From an uncultured Clostridia bacterium (lineage in GTDB: Bacteria; Bacillota; Clostridia; Christensenellales; Borkfalkiaceae): DNA of 64,000 bases. The DNA lies in contig CAMUFJ010000002.1 of NCBI GenBank assembly GCA_947088135.1, forward strand, positions 1 to 64,000, given 5' to 3'. The notes beneath the pieces were generated by a model, which saw only the letters and a program-made list of their open reading frames with translations, was not told where the DNA came from and did no database searches. A program made the position numbers and the translations under genes. Shown here piece by piece: positions 1 through 7,332 of this stretch; within the stretch, counting starts at the first letter, position 1, and every line of letters begins with the position of its first letter.

Positions 1-919
1 CGTGGGTATGGCGGGAAATGAGCTTTTCGCAGACCCCGCTCAACACGTCCGTCAAGGAAAATCCGCCGCGCTCTTCTTCTATGAGGGTGTGGAACGCCGC
101 CTGCATGACGACGTCCCCCGCCTCTTCGCAAATTTTGTCCGCATCGCCGCAATCGATCGCATCCACCAACTCGTACGCCTCTTCGATGGCGTTGATGCGA
201 ATACTCTCGTGCGTCTGCGCCCTGTCCCAAGGACAGCCGTCGGGTGCGCGCAAGCGCCGCAGGATCGCCATGAGATCTTCGAGGCAGAACCGCTTTTTAT
301 CGAGCAGATCCTCTTCGAATACGACGATTGCGGTATGTTCGCCGTAATGCTCCTGCCTGTCCGCCTCGCAGAGCGGAATTTTTTTCTCGGTTTCCCCGTC
401 TATGTAGAGCGCGGGGGCTTCGTCGCCGAACAACTCGGTAAGAGCGAGCTTCACGTCGCCCGCAAGAAGCTTATCCGCCACGTCGTAAACGACGAGGGGA
501 AGGGTGAGCCGCCGCCCCGCCGTTTCATAGGCGGAAACGCTCGTATAGGTACAGCCGATCCCTGCGCGCGCCGCAGCCGCCGCGCCCTTGCCGACCCCCT
601 CGATCGCGCGCGCCCCGCCGCGGAGCAAGATTTCAGCCGCCCTGTCCTCCGTTACGCTCCCGTCCACGCAGTAGCAAACGTTTTTCCCCTTTGCCTGCCG
701 TTTGACCTCCGCCGCGATGTTTTTCGCAAGCGTATCCCAATTACGGCTCTTTTCGTACAAGCCGTCCAACGATTCGAAGGGAATGCCCGATTCCCTAAGC
801 CCGTCGGCGGAGGGCAGTTTTCCCGTGCGAAGCAATACCTTGTCCGCCGCCTTCAATGCAGTTTTCGCCCGCTCCGTCAGGTCGCCCTTCTCCACTCCTA
901 AGCCGATCACCGTGATCAT
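1..919 (-). CDS. mazG: YabN/MazG-type nucleotide pyrophosphohydrolase, 3' end beyond window
   Basis: 306 residues are visible and the gene continues past the left edge. The start is the ATG at 919, with GGGAG about 8 nt upstream. Residues 1-200 resemble the tetrapyrrole-methylase domain fused to MazG in Bacillus YabN. The usual glycine-rich SAM motif is degenerate here (GLGVEKGD), so methylase activity is doubtful. Residues 223-241 carry the MazG signature (LRAPDGCPWDRAQTHES), followed by the metal-binding helices EEAYELVDAID and EEAGDVVMQAAFH. MazG enzymes hydrolyse nucleoside triphosphates to monophosphate and pyrophosphate, and are thought to clean up aberrant nucleotides. It follows a flippase and spoVT, the same order as spoVT-yabM-yabN in Bacillus. 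The first 125 nt overlap the flippase reading frame. Confidence 0.9.
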   Translation of the reverse strand, partial: MITVIGLGVEKGDLTERAKTALKAADKVLLRTGKLPSADGLRESGIPFESLDGLYEKSRNWDTLAKNIAAEVKRQAKGKNVCYCVDGSVTEDRAAEILLRGGARAIEGVGKGAAAAARAGIGCTYTSVSAYETAGRRLTLPLVVYDVADKLLAGDVKLALTELFGDEAPALYIDGETEKKIPLCEADRQEHYGEHTAIVVFEEDLLDKKRFCLEDLMAILRRLRAPDGCPWDRAQTHESIRINAIEEAYELVDAIDCGDADKICEEAGDVVMQAAFHTLIEEERGGFSLTDVLSGVCEKLISRHTH

Positions 920-2237
920 ACGCCGTTTTCTCCCGTTTGGTTTTTCGCTTTAAAGTATAGTACAAATCGAAGAAAAAAGCAACCAGATAACAGGCGTTTG
1001 TGGCGATTGCCGCGCCCGCTACGGAAAAGGCGGGATTGCCCACGAGCAAACTTTCCACGACCAACTTCACCGCCACGGCGACCAGCATCCCGAGCGCGGC
1101 GAATTTTGCCCGCCCCATGCCCGTAAGACAGGCGGCGAGGGTATCCACCCCCGCGAGGCTGACGGCGGAAACGGAGGTAAGGCGCACGAGGGTGACGAGC
1201 GTTTCCGTATCCTCCGCGGAAAGATGCCCGTACAAAAGCCCCACTACGGGCCTTGCAAAGGCGAACAGCCCCACCGCGCAGGGAATAGACAAAATAAGGG
1301 TGAGCGCCAAGGCGTACAGGGCGCGCGTTCTCCCCTCCTCGCGCTCCCCCCGCGCAAAGCAGGAGGACACGGCGGGCACGCTTGCCGCCGCAAGTCCGTA
1401 GCAGACGGCGGCGGGCAAATTGACGAGGGTGATCGCGCTCCCCGCGAACAGCCCGTAAAGGGACACCGCGCGGGAAGTATGGCGGGACATGAGCCTCACG
1501 AGATAGACGCTGTCGACCGTCTGCGAAAGCGGAAGCACGGCGGAAGCGAGCATAACGGGAAGAGCGGCGGAAAAAATTTCCGAACCCGCGGTTTTCCGCG
1601 CCCGCAAACAGCCGCGTCCCCTTTCCCCGCGGTAGCGTACGATCAGATACAAAAGCGCGCCGAGCTCGGAGAGCGTGACGGCCAAGAGCGCGCCAAACGC
1701 CGCGCGCGCGGGTTCTTCCCGAAAACGGTAAGCAAGAATGAGTCCCGCGCCCGCCTTGACGAGTTGCTCCGCGATTTCGGAAACCGCCGTCGGGCGCATA
1801 TCGTTTTTCCCCTGAAAATACCCGCGAAGCACCGCGATGACCGCCACTAAAAATACGGACGGAGCCAAAGCGAAATAGCAGTTGACAAGGGCGGGCTCCC
1901 CTTGGATCCCGCTCATGTAAGGAGCGAGCAGACACATGATAAGCGCCCCGCAAAGTCCGAGCAGGGCGAACAGCTTCGCCGCCGTTTTTACCGTGGAATC
2001 GGTGCGCTGTCCCCGCGCCGTTTCCCTTGCGATCATGCGGGAAAACGCCGACGGGATCCCCGTTGACGAGAAGGTGAGCAACACGCAAAAGAGCGGGTAC
2101 GCCATTTGGTACAGCCCCATGCCGTAGCCGCTTAAAAACCGCGAAAGCGGTATGCGGTAGAGCGCGCCGATCCCCTTTGCCGCAAAACCGCCGAGGGAGA
2201 TGACCGCCACGTTTTTCAAGAACGTTTTATGCTTCAT
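795..2237 (-). CDS. SpoVB/YabM-like polysaccharide (lipid-linked precursor) flippase
   Basis: A 480-residue MATE/MOP-superfamily membrane protein with about 14 hydrophobic segments. The N-terminus (KNVAVISLGGFAAKGIGALYR) is typical of the SpoVB/MurJ-like group that moves lipid-linked glycans across the membrane. In Bacillus the homologue YabM sits between spoVT and yabN, as here, which supports a role in sporulation-stage wall or cortex precursor export. That role is inferred from family and context. The membrane domain appears to end near residue 438. The last 40 or so residues are hydrophilic and Gly/Arg-rich, and are simply the out-of-frame reading of the start of mazG, which suggests the ancestral stop codon was lost. 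The Shine-Dalgarno before the ATG is poor, and a strong hairpin lies just upstream. Confidence 0.87.
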   Translation of the reverse strand: MKHKTFLKNVAVISLGGFAAKGIGALYRIPLSRFLSGYGMGLYQMAYPLFCVLLTFSSTGIPSAFSRMIARETARGQRTDSTVKTAAKLFALLGLCGALIMCLLAPYMSGIQGEPALVNCYFALAPSVFLVAVIAVLRGYFQGKNDMRPTAVSEIAEQLVKAGAGLILAYRFREEPARAAFGALLAVTLSELGALLYLIVRYRGERGRGCLRARKTAGSEIFSAALPVMLASAVLPLSQTVDSVYLVRLMSRHTSRAVSLYGLFAGSAITLVNLPAAVCYGLAAASVPAVSSCFARGEREEGRTRALYALALTLILSIPCAVGLFAFARPVVGLLYGHLSAEDTETLVTLVRLTSVSAVSLAGVDTLAACLTGMGRAKFAALGMLVAVAVKLVVESLLVGNPAFSVAGAAIATNACYLVAFFFDLYYTLKRKTKREKTAYDHGDRLRSGEGRPDGAGENCIEGGGQGIASHGKTALRRRA

Positions 2238-2250
2238 AAGAATATTGACG

Positions 2251-2280
2251 AAAACGCCGCCGCGCGAACGCGCGGCGGCG
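2251..2280 (-). terminator. Hairpin after spoVT, probable terminator or attenuator
   Basis: A perfect 12-bp GC arm pair (CGCCGCCGCGCG and its complement, 2255-2266 with 2269-2280) followed on the minus strand by TTTT. It lies between the spoVT stop and the flippase start. It could end the spoVT transcript, with partial read-through into the flippase and mazG. Confidence 0.6.
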
Positions 2281-2285
2281 AAGCT

Positions 2286-2831
2286 TTACTCAAACTGATT
2301 GGCAATGATGTCTGCTGTCAGGCGGGCAAGCTTCACGCAGGAAGCTTCCAACACGCTCCCCTCTTCGCGCGAGAGCAGAACCACCGCGCCCAAGCAGTCG
2401 CCGTTGGCAACGATAGGCACGACGATCTGCGCCGTGAATTCCTCTTCCTGATCCTGCGTTACGGGAAGCATTTCGCCCCCCTCGGACTTGTTTGCGAGAT
2501 AGCTTCTGCGGGAAGTCATCACTTCCGTCATTTTGTCGGAAACCGTCTTGCCGACAAGCCCTCTCTTGCCCTGTCCGTAGGCGCTGAGCACGGCGTCGTT
2601 GTCGCAGATGGCGGCAAGCAGTCCGCTTTGCTCGTTGAGTGATTTCGCCGTCCCCTCCGCGAAACGCTCCACGGACGCGATAGGCGAATATTTTTTGAGC
2701 ATCAGCTCGTCGCGGTCGGTAAACAGTTCTAAGGGGTCGCCCTCCCGAATGCGCAAAGTGCGGCGTATTTCCTTGGGAATTACCACCCTGCCAAGTTCGT
2801 CGATCCTCCTCACGATACCCGTTGCTTTCAT
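2286..2831 (-). CDS. spoVT: Stage V sporulation protein T, AbrB-type transcription regulator
   Basis: 181 residues, the usual SpoVT length. Residues 1-50 form an AbrB/MazE swapped-hairpin DNA-binding domain (MKATGIVRRIDELGRVVIPK). Residues 55-178 fit the C-terminal GAF-like sensor domain of SpoVT. In Bacillus SpoVT tunes sigma-G-dependent genes in the forespore. The ATG at 2831 follows GGAGGA. Upstream sequence matches a sigma-G promoter, agreeing with forespore expression in the model. The family assignment is very strong; the regulon here is not visible. Confidence 0.96.
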   Translation of the reverse strand: MKATGIVRRIDELGRVVIPKEIRRTLRIREGDPLELFTDRDELMLKKYSPIASVERFAEGTAKSLNEQSGLLAAICDNDAVLSAYGQGKRGLVGKTVSDKMTEVMTSRRSYLANKSEGGEMLPVTQDQEEEFTAQIVVPIVANGDCLGAVVLLSREEGSVLEASCVKLARLTADIIANQFE

Positions 2832-2856
2832 ACTAAAAAAATCCTCCGTATAACGT

Positions 2857-2886
2857 CATTATGCGGAGAATTTTAATTTCTATTCG
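2857..2886 (-). promoter_or_regulatory. Candidate sigma-G promoter of spoVT
   Basis: On the minus strand CGAATA, a 17-nt spacer, then CATAATG. The sigma-G consensus is about TGAATA with CATAATA/T, so each box is one base off. It lies about 25 bp before the spoVT start. Confidence 0.55.
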
Positions 2887-2923
2887 GTTTTATCGGAAGG
2901 AATGACGGACGCTTCCCGACGCG

Positions 2924-3154
2924 TTAATTCCCGTAACGCCCCTGCTCTTGCAAAAGCTTCACGAGCCCGTAAAATTCCTGTTTGTACTCGTCCGTGCCCA
3001 AGTAATCGCTCAGCGTTTCCAGCCGCTCCTTTGCGCTTTGCAGGGAAGCCGTTCCTCTATAACCGGAATTGCGGAGGTCCAATACGGAGAGATACACGCC
3101 GCTCTTCGCCTTTTCGGCGAAGAACGCTTGGAGCGACCCTCCTCGCGGAAACAA
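2924..3154 (-). CDS. Unidentified small ORF, possibly a 3' gene remnant
   Basis: 76 codons starting with TTG, in the same frame as the serpin and only one codon after its stop. The composition looks protein-like (FFAEKAKSGVYLSVLDLRN, then a helical KERLETLSDYLG segment), and it ends QGRYGN. An AGGAGG sits inside the first codons with no ATG, GTG or TTG at a usable distance after it. This suggests a gene that lost its original start, or a remnant of a longer protein. I do not recognise the family. It could also be a readthrough extension of the serpin, but the serpin C-terminus already looks complete. Confidence 0.35.
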   Translation of the reverse strand: MFPRGGSLQAFFAEKAKSGVYLSVLDLRNSGYRGTASLQSAKERLETLSDYLGTDEYKQEFYGLVKLLQEQGRYGN

Positions 3155-3157
3155 TCT

Positions 3158-4450
3158 TTATACCGCGTTTACGATACCCGCAAAGAGAGCGATTCCTTCG
3201 CTATTCTCCAACACGTAGCCGAACGCGCGGTCTACGATAAAATCGCGATAAACTTCTTCGTATTCCCCCGGTCCCGCCGCGCCCGCCGCGGGAAGAACGG
3301 TGACGGCCGCCCCTTCGATCCCCCTCCTGTTTACGGTAAGCTCGGTAACGTGCCGTACTTGCCCCACGCGCGCGGGACTGTCCGTGATCGGCGAAAAATC
3401 GCACTTCTCAGTGAACAGCGTGCGCACGCCCATATTTCTTAACACGGGAGCGACGTCGCCGTTGTAGCTTGCCTTATATTCGGGGAAGAAGCAACGCGTG
3501 TTGTAATGCAGTTTGTTTTCATGGTCGTACGGATCGTAATTGTCCGCATTCACGATTTGGGCGAGGTTCTCCGCCGTAAACACGTCGCTCACCGAAAAGC
3601 CGTCCTTGGGCGTTATGAATCTCAGCCAGTAGCCGTGGTCGGTAACGGTATAAAAACTTGCAAAGTTTTCTCCCTCGTACGCTCTTCCCCCAGCGTAGTA
3701 GCCTTGCATCAGCTTCACCGTTTCCGTCTTTCCGCTTGCGGAAGCAAAGGTGTATTCGCCGTCCGCCCAAGGGAGCTTGTCGCCGTAATCGTTCCACACT
3801 TCCTTTAAATAAAAGGTGTTAATAAAGGTAAACAGCGTCTGTTCGTCCAAAGCGAAATCGGTGTCGATGAGCCCCTTCGTCTGCTTTTTCACGTAGGCGC
3901 GCACGGCGGCGTTCGCACTCTTGTTGTTGCCCGCAAAGTCCGCCGAATAGGAGGAACAGAAATAATCGGCAGCAAGCGTTTGAATGCGCTCGGTCTTTAC
4001 TTCCAGCCCCTCGTTTACCCAAACGGAATTGACGGGAACGGCGCGGGCGGAAACCTGACCGGAATTGGATTTATACTCCGCCGAAACCGCACGGTAGAAG
4101 AGCTTGAAATCGGAACGGAGCCGTTCGTAAGAAACGCCCAGCGCGGACAAAATCTCGGCTTGGGTATCCCCGCCCGAAACCTCCGCCGCAAGAGCAAGCG
4201 CCATATACGCGGACACAGGCGAAACGGCAACGTTCTCGTTCGTTTTATTTTGACAGGCAAGCGAAGCAAATTCCGCAGAGAATCCCTGCGAAGCGCTCAC
4301 GAGCTCGTAAAACGCGTCCGTGCGCTCGGTATAGCTCAGAGACTCCGCCTCGCCCGCTTCCGCGAGCACGGTTTTATTTCCGTCGCACCCCGCAAGGAAT
4401 ACCGCGCTCAACGCCGTTGCCGTGATACAAGCAAGCCATTTCTTTCTCAT
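3158..4450 (-). CDS. Serpin-family protease inhibitor, lipoprotein
   Basis: 430 residues from the ATG at 4450, chosen because AGGAGG lies 8 nt upstream and because it gives a lipoprotein signal (KKWLACI...FLAGC, lipid-attachment Cys near residue 21). The rest reads as a full serpin (NVAVSPVSAYMALALAAEVS, FINTFYLKEVW, closing ALFAGIVNAV). The reactive-centre hinge near residues 377-384 (GIEGAAVT) keeps the small residues needed for loop insertion, so an inhibitory serpin is likely. Counting from the hinge puts P1 at an Ala in PAAGAAGP, which would suit elastase-like proteases. That is inference. Surface display would allow defence against host or microbial serine proteases. A repeat copy lies immediately upstream. 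Confidence 0.93.
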   Translation of the reverse strand: MRKKWLACITATALSAVFLAGCDGNKTVLAEAGEAESLSYTERTDAFYELVSASQGFSAEFASLACQNKTNENVAVSPVSAYMALALAAEVSGGDTQAEILSALGVSYERLRSDFKLFYRAVSAEYKSNSGQVSARAVPVNSVWVNEGLEVKTERIQTLAADYFCSSYSADFAGNNKSANAAVRAYVKKQTKGLIDTDFALDEQTLFTFINTFYLKEVWNDYGDKLPWADGEYTFASASGKTETVKLMQGYYAGGRAYEGENFASFYTVTDHGYWLRFITPKDGFSVSDVFTAENLAQIVNADNYDPYDHENKLHYNTRCFFPEYKASYNGDVAPVLRNMGVRTLFTEKCDFSPITDSPARVGQVRHVTELTVNRRGIEGAAVTVLPAAGAAGPGEYEEVYRDFIVDRAFGYVLENSEGIALFAGIVNAV

Positions 4451-4470
4451 TTTCCGTCCTCCTATTATTT

Positions 4471-4560
4471 CGCAACCTTTTCGTACCGAAAAGCTTTGCG
4501 AGCTACTTTCCTTTTTGTTCCCTCTTAGCCATAGAAGCGTTGCGCCCCGTTCAAAATTTA
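4471..4560 (+). repeat. Partial copy of a dispersed hairpin-bearing repeat (copy C)
   Basis: Begins with a hairpin (4471-4500, inner arms CTTTTCG/CGAAAAG, outer CGCAA/TTGCG), then GAGCT and a segment sharing CTCTTAG, GAAGCGTTG and CCCCGTTC with the copies at 41.9 and 45.1 kb. The distal half is not recognisable. The hairpin end faces the serpin start 20 nt away. The stretch from 4561 to the next gene end at 4657 holds nothing I recognise. Confidence 0.55.
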
Positions 4561-4656
4561 ATAACACAACAAAGTTTGCGGATACCTACACGTTTCACTC
4601 TTACAACGAGCCTGCGGGTTGATTTGTCCCGCTTGTTTTAAAAAATTTCCGAAAAT

Positions 4657-5403
4657 TTACAAAAAATATGCAAGAAGCGTCTGTACGCCCAGCTCGGAGG
4701 ACGACTGTAAATCGGCAAACGTTTCCCCGTTTTTCTCCCAATAGACTTTGGATAAATATACGCCGCCCTCGATTTGCGTTTGGACGCGGTACCCCTCTTC
4801 CCGAGGCAAATCCCGATAGGGCGCAAGCTCTACCGAAGAGTATCGACCGTTCGAGAGATCGGCATACACGGTCGCGGTAAACGGCACGTCCCCCTCCGCC
4901 GTAATTTCCGCATAGAGCAGAACCGCGCGTCCCTTGTAAGTATAAACGCCGTAACCGCAATCCGCCGTGCCGTCCGCCTCCAAGCGTGCGAAATCCAACG
5001 CATATTCCCCGAACGCCTCCGCGAGCTCCGCATAGCTCATCGTCCGCACCTCCGCATCGGCAAGAGAATAAGAGATATCCGAATGATCTCCGTCGGCGTC
5101 GGGATTCGGCGATGCGTTCGAATCGGAGCCCGGGACGTCGAGCGGAGGCGGCGATTGCGCCCAATCGTTGCCGGAACCTGCGGGAGTAAATGCGGGAAGG
5201 AGAACAAAAGTTACCGCCAAAACGAGTGCAAACGCCGCGCAAGCGGAAAGAACGGCGGAAATCATTCTTCCCCGTTTTCTGCGGCTGCGCGTTTTTTGCA
5301 GTTCGGATTTCGCGCGTCCGAGATCGACGTTCGGCTCTTCGCCCCCGTCGAAATATCCCTCGAACGCCGATTGGAGTTGTTTGTCTTTATTCTCGTCCAT
5401 CAT
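4657..5403 (-). CDS. Membrane-anchored protein paired with ECF sigma factor, putative anti-sigma factor
   Basis: 248 residues. A cytoplasmic N-terminus of about 45 residues rich in charge (KSELQKTRSRRKRGR) is followed by one membrane helix (about 47-71, ISAVLSACAAFALVLAVTF). An extracytoplasmic domain follows, starting with a Pro/Ser/Asp linker. The gene lies 14 nt after an ECF sigma factor gene, the standard position for an anti-sigma factor, and the topology fits. I see no zinc-binding HxxxCxxC motif in the N-terminus, so if it is an anti-sigma factor it is not of the ZAS class. The extracytoplasmic part has no recognised domain and may be the sensor. Function is inferred from context only. 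Confidence 0.65.
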   Translation of the reverse strand: MMDENKDKQLQSAFEGYFDGGEEPNVDLGRAKSELQKTRSRRKRGRMISAVLSACAAFALVLAVTFVLLPAFTPAGSGNDWAQSPPPLDVPGSDSNASPNPDADGDHSDISYSLADAEVRTMSYAELAEAFGEYALDFARLEADGTADCGYGVYTYKGRAVLLYAEITAEGDVPFTATVYADLSNGRYSSVELAPYRDLPREEGYRVQTQIEGGVYLSKVYWEKNGETFADLQSSSELGVQTLLAYFL

Positions 5404-5417
5404 AAATAGTAACGTAT

Positions 5418-5969
5418 CTACTGCGGGTTTTGTCCCGCTTCCAAGAAAGATTTCAGGTTTTTTTCCGCCCTATCCAGCGCACGCTGAACCGCCGACTTGC
5501 TTTGCCCCGTTTCCCGCGCGATCTCCCGCACGGTAAAATCGAGATAATAGCGGTAATAGATGAGCTTGCGCTCGTCCGCCTCCAACCGTGCCGCCGCCCG
5601 TTCTAAGGCGACCGCCTCGTTTAAACGCTCCTCGGAATAGCTCCCGTCGGTCAGCGAGAAAAAGAGGTCGATATTCTCTTCCGCCCGCCGTTTGCGCTTT
5701 CTGAGCAGATCGAGCGCGGCATTGCGCACGATGCGCATGATCCATGCATACCCGTTGGTACCCTCCCGAAAAGTATGAACGGAACGCGCGATTTTGAGAA
5801 AACTCTCCTGCACCGCGTCCTCCGCGTCTGCTCGATTCCCCAAAATTCCCTGTGCAAGCGCCAGCATTCGTTTGCCCGCAGCCGCGAGCACCCCGTCGAG
5901 CGCGCCGCCGTCCCCTCGTTTCAGGCGAACAAGTAAGTTATTCAGTTGTCCGCCGTCGAAAGGTGGCAT
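5418..5969 (-). CDS. ECF-subfamily RNA polymerase sigma factor
   Basis: 183 residues from the ATG at 5969, which has GGGAG 6 nt upstream; an in-frame ATG 15 nt earlier lacks one. Region 2 is clear (NRADAEDAVQESFLKIARS, then YAWIMRIVRNAALDLLRKRK) and region 4 follows near the C-terminus (YYLDFTVREIARETGQSKSA) as a helix-turn-helix. This two-domain form without region 1 defines group 4 (ECF) sigma factors, which respond to envelope or stress signals through a partner protein. The downstream membrane protein is the likely partner. A consensus sigma-A promoter precedes it. Confidence 0.93.
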   Translation of the reverse strand: MPPFDGGQLNNLLVRLKRGDGGALDGVLAAAGKRMLALAQGILGNRADAEDAVQESFLKIARSVHTFREGTNGYAWIMRIVRNAALDLLRKRKRRAEENIDLFFSLTDGSYSEERLNEAVALERAAARLEADERKLIYYRYYLDFTVREIARETGQSKSAVQRALDRAEKNLKSFLEAGQNPQ

Positions 5970-6000
5970 ACCGCGCTCCCGCATTTTTCCAATTTTTTTA

Positions 6001-6029
6001 ATTATAACACGCCTCCCCCGCCCTGTCAA
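6001..6029 (-). promoter_or_regulatory. Sigma-A promoter of the ECF sigma operon
   Basis: TTGACA, 17-nt spacer, TATAAT on the minus strand. Both boxes match consensus exactly. The predicted start lies about 25 nt before the ATG. Confidence 0.85.
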
Positions 6030-6068
6030 GGGGGAACAAAAAAGCTTTCCCTTTCACGGCAAATGCGC

Positions 6069-6097
6069 TTGACAAATTTTTCATGCGGTAGTATAAT
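6069..6097 (+). promoter_or_regulatory. Sigma-A promoter of nifS-nifU-rrf2
   Basis: TTGACA, 17-nt spacer, TATAAT, both perfect matches. It is back to back with the promoter of the ECF sigma operon. Confidence 0.88.
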
Positions 6098-6120
6098 TCC
6101 TATAAAAAAGATAGGAATTA
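6094..6120 (+). promoter_or_regulatory. Perfect palindrome over the nifS promoter, candidate Rrf2 operator
   Basis: TAATTCCTAT at 6094-6103 and ATAGGAATTA at 6111-6120 are exact inverted repeats separated by 7 nt. The left arm overlaps the -10 box and the right arm ends 11 nt before the nifS ATG. The third gene of the operon encodes an Rrf2 regulator with three cysteines, so autorepression at this site is plausible. A 5'-UTR hairpin is the alternative. Confidence 0.6.
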
Positions 6121-6131
6121 CGGAGAAAACC

Positions 6132-7322
6132 ATGCAAGTATATGCCGACAACGCGGCGACGGCGCCGATCCGCCCCGCCGCCCTCGAAGCGTACGTAACC
6201 GCCGCGCGCGAATTTTACGGAAACCCGTCCAGCCTGCACGAAACGGGACAAGCCGCAAAGGAAGCGCTCGAAAACAGCCGCGGACGCATCGCCCGCGCTT
6301 TGGGCGCAACGAACGCGGACAAAATTATTTTCACTTCGGGCGGAAGCGAAGCGGACAATCAGGCAATTTTCAGCGCGGCGCGCGCGGGCGCGCGCAAAGG
6401 CAAGCGGAAAATCGTTTCCACGGCGATCGAGCACCACGCCGTACTGCACCCGCTTGAAAAATTGCGTCGGGAGGGCTTCGAAATAGTTCTCGTGCCCGTC
6501 GACAAAAACGGGATCGTTTCCGTGCAAGATATCGAGAAAGAGCTTTCGGACGACGTCTGCCTCGTTTCCGTCATGCTCGCCAACAACGAAATAGGCACTT
6601 TGCAACCCGTGCGGGAAATCGGCGCGGTTTGCAAGGCGCGCAAAATTCCCTTGCATACCGACGCAGTACAGGCGGTCGGGCACATTCCCGTAAACGCGGC
6701 GGAGCTCGGCGCGGACTATCTCTCCCTCTCCGCGCACAAGTTCGGCGGCCCGCGCGGATGCGGCGCGCTCTACGTGAGAGCGGGCGCGCCCCTTTTTCCG
6801 CTGATCGAAGGAGGCGCGCAGGAGAAAGGCAAGCGGGCGGGAACGGAAAATTTACCCGCGATCGTAGCGACGGCGGTCGCGCTCGACGAAGCGTTAAACG
6901 CCCTCCCGCAAACGGCGCAAAAATTGACCCGCCTTCGCGACAGACTGATCGCGGGTCTTAGCAAGATCCCCCATTCCGCGCTCAACGGCGACGAAAAACA
7001 ACGGCTCCCCGGCAACGTTAGTTTTTGCTTCGAGGGCATCGAGGGCGAGGGACTGCTGTTGTATTTGAGCGATATGGGCGTTTTCGCTTCCTCGGGCTCC
7101 GCCTGCACGTCGGGCTCGCTCGATCCTTCGCACGTGCTCCTCGCCATCGGCAGAGTCCACGACGTAGCGCACGGCTCTCTGCGGCTCACCCTCGGCGAAG
7201 AAAACACCGAGGAGGAAGTAGATTATTTGATTTCTTCCGTTTGCGAGGTGGTGGAAAAACTGCGCGCCTTCTCCCCCGTTTGGCGGGAGCTTACAAACGG
7301 AAAAAGAAAATTCATTCTATAA
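6132..7322 (+). CDS. nifS: Cysteine desulfurase, NifS/IscS class
   Basis: 396 residues, a PLP enzyme taking sulfur from cysteine as a persulfide for Fe-S cluster assembly. The PLP lysine is K203 in SAHKFGGPRG. The catalytic loop Cys is C325 in SSGSACTSGS, the group I (IscS/NifS) arrangement. The His pair at 101-102 follows TAIE. The start is the ATG at 6132 with GGAG upstream. Next, 10 nt downstream, is the IscU-type scaffold, then an Rrf2 regulator, so this is a compact Fe-S assembly operon of clostridial style without hscAB or ferredoxin. Confidence 0.96.
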   Translation: MQVYADNAATAPIRPAALEAYVTAAREFYGNPSSLHETGQAAKEALENSRGRIARALGATNADKIIFTSGGSEADNQAIFSAARAGARKGKRKIVSTAIEHHAVLHPLEKLRREGFEIVLVPVDKNGIVSVQDIEKELSDDVCLVSVMLANNEIGTLQPVREIGAVCKARKIPLHTDAVQAVGHIPVNAAELGADYLSLSAHKFGGPRGCGALYVRAGAPLFPLIEGGAQEKGKRAGTENLPAIVATAVALDEALNALPQTAQKLTRLRDRLIAGLSKIPHSALNGDEKQRLPGNVSFCFEGIEGEGLLLYLSDMGVFASSGSACTSGSLDPSHVLLAIGRVHDVAHGSLRLTLGEENTEEEVDYLISSVCEVVEKLRAFSPVWRELTNGKRKFIL

Positions 7323-7332
7323 GGAGAAAACC

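Noticed and set aside
2..901. Long plus-strand open frame over the left edge
   Set aside because: It is antisense to the yabN/mazG gene, whose motifs are clear on the minus strand; GC-rich codons leave the antisense open.
916..2088. Long alternate minus-strand frame inside the flippase gene
   Set aside because: Arg/Gly-rich text with no family resemblance; the flippase frame carries the membrane-helix pattern.
6011..6035. CCCCC...GGGGG pattern resembling the intergenic hairpin repeat
   Set aside because: It is the spacer and -35 region of a perfect sigma-A promoter for the ECF sigma gene.
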